Shown here piece by piece: positions 56,996 through 64,000 of a stretch of 64,000 nucleotides of DNA. Each line of letters begins with the position of its first letter. The first letter of the stretch is position 1. Made by a program: the position numbers and the translations under genes. This stretch comes from Epiperipatus broadwayi (Eukaryota > Onychophora > Udeonychophora > Euonychophora > Peripatidae). Location: the NCBI GenBank assembly GCA_028023455.1, contig JAQFVV010012497.1:3410001-3474000 (forward strand), written 5' to 3'. Under the pieces are notes generated by a model. It saw only the letters and a list, made by a program, of their open reading frames with translations. It ran no database searches and was not told the origin of the DNA.

Positions 56996-58699
56996 ATATA
57001 TATATATACAATATGATGTATTTCTTAGTGTAATTATAAAACAACATGATGTATTTCTTACTGTAATTATAAAATGAATATAGAGTTTAATTAAACTAAG
57101 TGGCAATGTATTATTTTCTTTCTCTTTTAAAAACATTTAATGGAAAAAACAAGGTGGATAGAAATCTTTCAAAAATTAAAATAATTTTTACAAATTATTT
57201 AGAAATGATTTCTGCCGTTATATAGCAGGTTGAGCGAAAATAAAAGTTTTAAGTTATTTAAACTATTTTCCAGCTTCTCCCTGATATATATATATATTCC
57301 ACATTACCAATGAAATAATAAATAAAATAAATCTTGTTGATTTTATATGTATGCTAATGATACATCAATATATAACAAGAAAAGAAACAGAATTAGTTAA
57401 TTGTTAGAATATATAAGTTAACCTTTTTTAAATATGTGTAAGATAAAATTAGTTAATATATACTAAGCAGAACAATAATTATGACAAGGATAAAAGTTAT
57501 TGATAACTCAGACATATGTACATATATGGATTATGTTTATAAGGATAAGAGTCTATTTTTGAGGCCTCATGATGCAATCATTCGTTTTTGATGGCTGTTA
57601 TGGTCTACATCATGGAGATTTGTGCTCATGTTTCCATTTAGATAGGTCTTTCTTTCTGGTAGTAAAAATATGCAGTTATCAGGCATGATTCTTTGATCTT
57701 TTGTTGGGCTTCATCTGGAAAACTTCTCTATTCAGGCATGACTTATACAGACATTTATGTATCAGTCCAGACTTTAGAACAAGAAGATGATGATTGTCAA
57801 AACAAAAATTTTTTTATTATTATTTATAGCTTTTAACTTTTTTATTAATTTTTTTTATTATTATTTATAGCTTTTAACTCTTTTATTACATTAATTAATT
57901 AATTAATATATATGTGCTTTGCACACAGATAATGAAACTGTTAAAAATAAGTAATATCCAAAAGTTACTGCCAAGCACTTTCATGACAGTTTATAGTCCC
58001 ATATTCATGGCTACTGGAGTTTAGTTAAGAATTATAATAATGTTAATGCAAAATTATGCAAATTTATGTGAAGATGCTACATAGACCATTTTCGAGACAG
58101 AGAGTCTACCAATGCTTCCATTGTTTACAAGTTCTTAAAAGCATAATTTGATTTTATACTATTGTTAAGCATATGATTTTTATATTATCTCATTTTTCTT
58201 AATGGATCTTAAATTTTTACTTAATCTATTTTGCCTAATTTCTTTATCTGCTGATGCAATACTTTTTTATATTTGCTGATGAAATAATTTATTTTACTTT
58301 AAACTTTTTTCTATAGTTTTTAAATTATATACATTTAAATTTCATTTATAATTTTCAATTTATTTTAATATTATATACACACATATATCAGTAATCATTT
58401 ATTTTAATATCCACTCACTGTCATTGGCTTTATAGTCTGTGGTTAAATAAACAGAGAATGGTGAAGCACACATGTATATGGCTATATATATGTACAGCTT
58501 CATATTCCCACAGTCACTTAAAAAACATTAGTAAAAAAATGATTGTATTTACTTTGCTTGGCTGTGAATAGTGATCTGTTGAGGAGCAATATATATATAT
58601 TTCTTTAATATTAGTAATATGCTATATACAAAGAATACACAAAAGTGATTCTATTTGGATTATTTTTTTAGTGGGTGAATTCTGTTGTACCTAAATTAG
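56996..58699. other. A+T-rich DNA with a small tandem duplication
   Basis: A roughly 42-bp unit (tttttattattatttatagc followed by ttttaact) is duplicated at about 57811-57887. A patch at 57560-57790 is less A/T-rich and repeats caggcatga twice (about 57682 and 57733). No gene is recognised. The stretch separates the repeat array from the 3' end of the second Ty3-like relic. Confidence 0.5.
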
Positions 58700-61600
58700 A
58701 CTATCCTATCTACCCTATCTTATTATATGATTCTTTTTTGGGGGGAATCTTCCTCTCTAAGGTTGATCATCAACTGTTTGATATTGGGTGTTATGCCATG
58801 CTATGGCTTCAAACACCTCACATTAAAGGTCCCACTTATTCCTTTCTTGTTCTCTAGCAAGAATGCATTTTCCCCATATTTTTTTATTATAATAAAGGGC
58901 TCTTTATATAGTGGAACATTTTCTTATACTGATTTACTGACACATGGTGTTCTGACCCAAACCTGCTCCCAGTTTTGAATATGTAAAGGTTCTTAGACCC
59001 TCTCCTATTCCTGTTCTTTGCCATATGTTTTAGACACATTCTGGCATGGGTCTGATCTTGGTCATGATTTACTATTTCTGGCTCCAGTGGGAGTGATGTT
59101 TTTATAAAATCAAGGTCTTGTCTTTCTGAAATGAAATTGGGTTGAAGTGAACCTAGTGGAATCATTCTTATTCTGGTTCAAGTATTTCAATATTATTGGT
59201 TTTTTTTTACAGAACTTTTGTGATTGTTTCCAGAGTATGTTCTAAACAAGTGATTTAATTTCTTCATAACCTTTTTGCAGGGGTTTGATTGGGGATTCCA
59301 TATTGAGGTTAAGAAATGCTTTAAGTTATACTGTCACACTCCTCTCCATTGTTTTGATGTGAACACTGATCCATGATCAGACAAAATAGTTTGTGGTTTT
59401 CCTATATTGTTGAATTGTTTCAAATATAAGGCATTGATGGCACTCTGAAAGTCTGCTTGTCATACCTGGTATGTAGAGATGTATTTTGAAAATATGTCAT
59501 AAGTTACAAATAAGAATCTAAATCTATTCAAAGTAGGTAGAGATCCATAATGATCTACTGCCAAAAGTTCATTTGGGCTCTTTGGTAATATGGATGTGAA
59601 GGCCCCTGTATAAGATTGATTACATAGCTTATTCTGGGCACATACCTGACATTCTCTTAATCTAGCAATGATGTTGGAGTACATCTCTTTCCAATGAAAC
59701 TGATTGTTGAATTGCATTCTCAGTTTTTCTATAGCTATAATGTCCACATAGGTTATAGATATGCTAGATCAATTGTCCTCTGAGCTCCCATGGCACCAGC
59801 ATTTTCCAGTGATTGGAACAGTATTGTGTTTTAAACATCAGAAGATTGTCATTAATTTTACACTGTTGCTTTAGTTCTGGTACTGGGCTTTTTTCAAATG
59901 CTTCCATTTCTTATCACTACTTTGTAAGTGAGCCAATTTCTTTAAATCTTGTTCCATTGTTTCATCCACATTTGTTGAAATAGCTGCTACCTGCATATCT
60001 TCTACAACTAGGTTCTCTCATTGGATATCCACAGGGTGGTGGCTTATAATGTCAGCTACAATATTCTCCATTCTGAAGTAGTAAATCACCTTATAGTTAA
60101 ACTGCTATAGGAGTATGCTCCATCTAATAAGGCAGTCATTTGTGAGGTATCCTTTGTTTAGAAACTTAAGACACCAGTGGTCAGTAATGATGAGCACTTC
60201 TGATCCCATTAGAAATTGTTTGAACCTCTGGAAGGTCCATACCATGGCTAGGGGTTTCCTGCTCAGTAACGGTATAATTTATTTCAGGCACTTGGAATAT
60301 TCTACTTCAGAAATATAACACCCTACATCTGTTTTCCTGGTCAATATGGAATAATATTATGCCCAGACACCTTTTACTGCCATCAGTTTGAATATAAAAT
60401 GGGCATGTAAAATCTGTGGTGCAATATAACAATCTGCAAGAAATTTTGCTTGATTTTTTTGAAATCTCTGTCCTGTTCCACTGACCACTTCCAACATCTG
60501 TTCTTCTTTTAGCAGTTCTAGTAAAGATATGGCATCTTGGACAAAAATTTTGTAAAATTTATGATAGAAATTGCACAGACACATAAAGGACTGCACTTGC
60601 TTCTGACTGGTTGGTGTTGGAAAGTTCTTAATGACTGTTATTTTTTCTGAGGGATCTCCTGTCCATTTACCAAATGGCTCAGGAAAGTAATTTTCTTAAC
60701 TACAAAGTAACTTTTGCTAAAATTTATTGTAAAGTTTTTGTTTATGCATTCTTGAAAGAATTTTTCCATGTGGGACAAGTGTTTTTCTGGGATTGTGGAT
60801 GATGACCATATCATCCACATAGCAAACCATGCGTTGTTTGATTTCCTCTGACAGGGCTTGATCTAAGCACTGTATCATACCTGTACCACTGTTAATGAGG
60901 ACAAACAGCATACAAACACCTAAGGGTGCTCCTCATGTCTGAATGTGGTATATTTGATGTTAGATCTAGGGTGGTAAAGATTTTCTTGTTAGCAAACCAT
61001 GTGAAAACTTCTTCAATGAGTGGAGGTATGTCTCTTTTGGGGATCATGATGCTATTGAGCTTTAATGGCATCCAAGCACACCCTTATTGATCTATTCTTT
61101 TTTTTGATTGGTATTATAGGGCTATTCTACAGAGATGAACTCTCTATAATTCTACCTTCAACCATTGCTTTTAACTTATCTTCCACTTCACTTTTGTATT
61201 TATAAGGAATTGGGTATGCCCTTATGTGGAAATATATTTTTTTCTTTGATCTGGATCTGGTGTGTATATCCTTTAATTATTCCTAGGACATTTGAGAATG
61301 TTTTTGTTTGTTCCCTTAACAACATGCCCAGTTTCCCTTTATCACCTTCATTTTTGAGTGATGATTTTTTTTTACTATCAATTGGGTGTCTAGTACCATT
61401 TGAATGGAGTTGACTTATGTGAAAATGAGACTTCTTTTCTAGGAACCCAATTATTTTCTTATGGAATTGGAAATTTTTTTTTCATACTTTATGATGCCTT
61501 GGTGGTGACCCAGAAAATGAGATCCTAATATCATGTCTCGGATAAGACCAGCTATAATTAGGAATGCATAGCTTACAGTTGTGGACCTTATTCTAATATT

Positions 61601-63151
61601 GAGACAAAGTTGATGAGTTTTGATTTTGGCTTTTTTACCATTATCTAGTGTAATTTGAGTAGCCCACACTTGCATGGAAGGTGCAGTGTTCTCATTCCTT
61701 CAGTTGTGGTGTACCATTCTTTTGATATAAGTAAGACTTAGCTTCCAGTATCCAATAAAGCCAGTACTGGGAAATTTTCCACTGGAACTTTAATTGTAGG
61801 ATAATATTGATCCAGTGATTTGTGAAAGTGGTTCTTTCCTTTCATACATTATAGTCGATGTTAGTTCATTTCTTTCAGATAAGTCATTCCTTACTTATTT
61901 CTGGGAACTCTATTAAGAGGAGCAAGCTAGTGGAATCCTCAGTAGTTTTCTGCCTGCATAGAGCCACAATTTGTCTTTGTCACTGTTTGATTTGGTATTT
62001 TGACATGAGAACTACTGTTATAATGTACCTGAATGTCTCTTGCCTCTATTCATTGTGCATCCCCCTTTTTTATCTTTTCTATGGGTTTTTTAGTTAGATT
62101 CCCAAAATCTATTGCAGTAATTCTGCAATTTCTTCAATCCCACTATTTCTGCAGCCTAACATTAATTGTTGGATGTGGGGTGGCATATACATGATTGTTC
62201 AGAAGATTTACCTATCCAATAATGGAAATGCAGTTAGTGATCTGAGATAAGATACTTGCAGGAGAAAAAACTGTGTGTGCATTTTCCCATTTGAACCACA
62301 GTATTTTTCACTCCAGATTCAATGCAGTATTCCCTCCAGTCTTTCCTCACTTCAATAGCTTCTAAGTAGTGCCATATGATAATCCCCAAACATCTTTGGT
62401 CTCTGGGCTAAACATCCCCACCAGCACTGGGATGAGCCCTGTAGATAATTTCCAGCAACTGTTATCTGCTCATCTTCATGAAGTTCATGGAATATAAATA
62501 ATTCTTTGAGACTTTCTAGATGAGCCATTGGTTATTCCCTCTAAAACCTTTAACCTGGATAAACCATGCCACCAAGGAATTATCCTTTTCTATACTCTTC
62601 ACACTATCCAAGTTATTTATATTAATGTGGAATTGGTTATGTTCTTTGATGAGGTTCTGGGTTCACTGTCTTGTGGCTTATTTACCACTTTCTTTTGCAT
62701 TTGACCTATTCCTTTAATTAATCTTTGGACCTTTTGTGTCAATTGTCTTTTGTGTCAATTGTTGCATATCTTCTCTTAATGCATCTCTATTCTGCTTGTG
62801 ATCTTTCTTTGCTTTTTCCAGTTCTGTCTCAGTGTCTTTGACCCTTATCTCCATGCTGTTTATCATTTCCTGTGCTTTCTTTCCCTCTGCTTCTTTTGAT
62901 CATTTTTCTTTCTAGATTCTCCATCATTCTAATTGTCTATGCTCTTCTGCTTGTTCTCATTTACTCTTCTGCTCTTTTTTGTTTCCATTCTCTTTCCACT
63001 GTTTTCTTCAACCTTGTTAGGAATACAGCTCAGGGTTATCCATACCTGCATTTTTTATTATTGAGCTTTGCATTTCTAATATGCTGTCTGAAAGGCTGAC
63101 ACTGGTATCTGCTTTAATTCCATTACTTGTCTCTTCATCAGTGCCATTCAT
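58700..63151 (-). pseudogene. Ty3-like retrotransposon 2: decayed gag-pol
   Basis: Minus strand, in order. A gag-like start MNGTDEETSNGI at 63151 is followed by a charged coiled-coil segment (EMINSMEIRVKDTETELEKA, about 62820-62880). A protease end with DMILGSHFL lies near 61520. RT follows with KKIFTTLDL (about 60980), CYVDDMVI (about 60805-60830) and a TFLSHLV segment (about 60680). RNase H shows EINYTVTEQET and ITDHWCLKFL (about 60160-60280) and ends in a VADIISHHP phrase (about 60030). Integrase has the zinc-binding CQVCAQNK (about 59640), a core start AVDHYGSLP...VTYDIFSKY (about 59480-59570), and a C-terminal MAKNRNRRGS stretch (about 59015-59045). Numerous stops and frame changes, so inactive. 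It is of a different family from the relic at 44.65-47.6 kb, judging by the RT box. Confidence 0.85.
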
Positions 63152-63767
63152 GGTTGGTTTTCTCTTTTTTTAATATAAGTCAATAAGTTTTCTTCAGTGA
63201 TTCCACTAAGAAAAATAATTAAATCCTTTCTTGGTAATCTGGCAATGGAAACTAACATCTTTTCTGGTTATTTTTTCATTCTCCCCTCCCATATCATCCT
63301 CCTGAATAGTTGTCTTTCCTTGAACTCCAGTTACTGCAGAATAACATTTTTATTTATGCCTGAACTCAAACCTATCTCTCTACTTGCTACCTACATAATT
63401 TAACAACACCTATCATTTTATTTATATATAAGCTTCCCATAGTAAAACCATGTAATAAAAGCATAAATAAATAAAAAATTTGCCATATAGCCCTCTTTTT
63501 CCATTTTGTTCCTTGTTTAATCACTCAGTCCCCTACAAAGAAAGAAAAAAAATTTAGTGTACAATATTATTTTATTTTCATCCAATCAGTTTCATCTGAT
63601 TTATCATGTGGAATATATTTACACTAAAGTCAAGAGAGAGAGAGAAATAAAAAAAAAAAAATTTTAATATTTCATCATTTTTAAAAATAATAATATTTCT
63701 TGATCCTAGTAATTCCTATATACATAAAAACATCTCAGGGTCTATGACAGATTATACAAAAAAAACC
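63152..63767. other. Sequence between gag start and the second 194-bp repeat
   Basis: About 600 bp upstream of the gag start on the element's strand, with a short purine repeat (gagagagaga) near 63634 and A runs. It could be the 5' leader of the Ty3-like element if the repeat at 63768 is its LTR. No primer-binding site was recognised next to that repeat. Confidence 0.4.
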
Positions 63768-63960
63768 TGTAATGGTCAGAAAGAATAGTTGCTTTAACCC
63801 AACCCAAAGACATAGGTAAAGGGGTTCAAATCTCACCCATCCCTCTAGATCATAACTAAGAGGCTCACTCCCTTAACCTCACAAGAGTTAATTTTCTTAA
63901 TGCAGTCTGGTGGTCAGATAGAGACAAGACTCTCAGGAATCCTAGATGAAGTACTAGTCA
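63768..63960. repeat. 193-bp repeat, copy 2, TG...CA ends
   Basis: Starts tgtaatggtcagaaag and ends gtactagtca. It is colinear with the copy at 47636-47829 throughout. The flanks differ from those of copy 1 and show no clear short duplication (left aaacc, right ttaga). It sits about 600 bp upstream of the gag start of the second Ty3-like relic on that element's strand. Confidence 0.75.
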
Positions 63961-64000
63961 TTAGAAAAAAAAGTATATGTAATCCTCTCTCATTACTGTC

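Noticed and set aside
1-64000. CRISPR array, bacterial operon or prophage
   Set aside because: No short regularly spaced repeats with unique spacers and no bacterial gene organisation. The introns and retrotransposons are eukaryotic.

Overview
The window is A+T-rich DNA (roughly three quarters A+T by eye) from a eukaryote, almost certainly an invertebrate animal. The evidence is GT-AG introns of 10 to 13.5 kb, AATAAA-type sequences after a stop codon, and a dense mix of RTE-like LINEs, Ty3-like LTR retrotransposons, a hAT-type MITE, a tRNA-like SINE and many foldback elements. The RTE C-terminus (a WAGH...DNRW region) is of a type common in arthropods and other invertebrates, so an arthropod is plausible. 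The sequence alone does not settle the phylum. There is no bacterial-style gene organisation.

The only host gene I can support is the 3' end of a hexokinase gene on the + strand. It has three coding exons (4691-4839, 14794-14930, 28448-28543) that join in frame and end at a TAA stop. They carry the adenosine-binding segment (VDGS...HPKF) and the C-terminal LSEDGSGKGAAL segment. Upstream exons lie to the left of the window.

Left of the gene (1-4690) are a near-perfect palindrome at the window edge and a G+C-richer repeat near 3.0-3.4 kb. Intron 1 (4840-14793) holds several foldback elements, two of them nested palindromes. Intron 2 (14931-28447) holds RTE remnants: one on the minus strand (about 18.2-19.6 kb) and, on the plus strand, an old RTE copy broken twice. 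One break is a younger RTE copy flanked by an exact 11-bp target-site duplication; the other is a 3-kb insertion with inverted near-ends.

Downstream of the gene (28.5-44.5 kb) I see no host gene. This stretch holds a hAT MITE with a perfect 8-bp target-site duplication, LINE fragments, foldbacks and two tandem-repeat blocks. From 44.6 to 64 kb there are two decayed minus-strand Ty3-like pol regions. Between them lies a very large diverged palindrome (about 48.1-56.0 kb, arms about 3.4-3.7 kb), followed by a 350-bp repeat array that includes an inverted copy. A 194-bp repeat with TG...CA ends occurs at 47.6 kb and 63.8 kb.

Apart from hexokinase, the window is a record of transposon insertion, nesting and inverted duplication. 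I found no convincing new gene system. The least explained structure is the giant palindrome.
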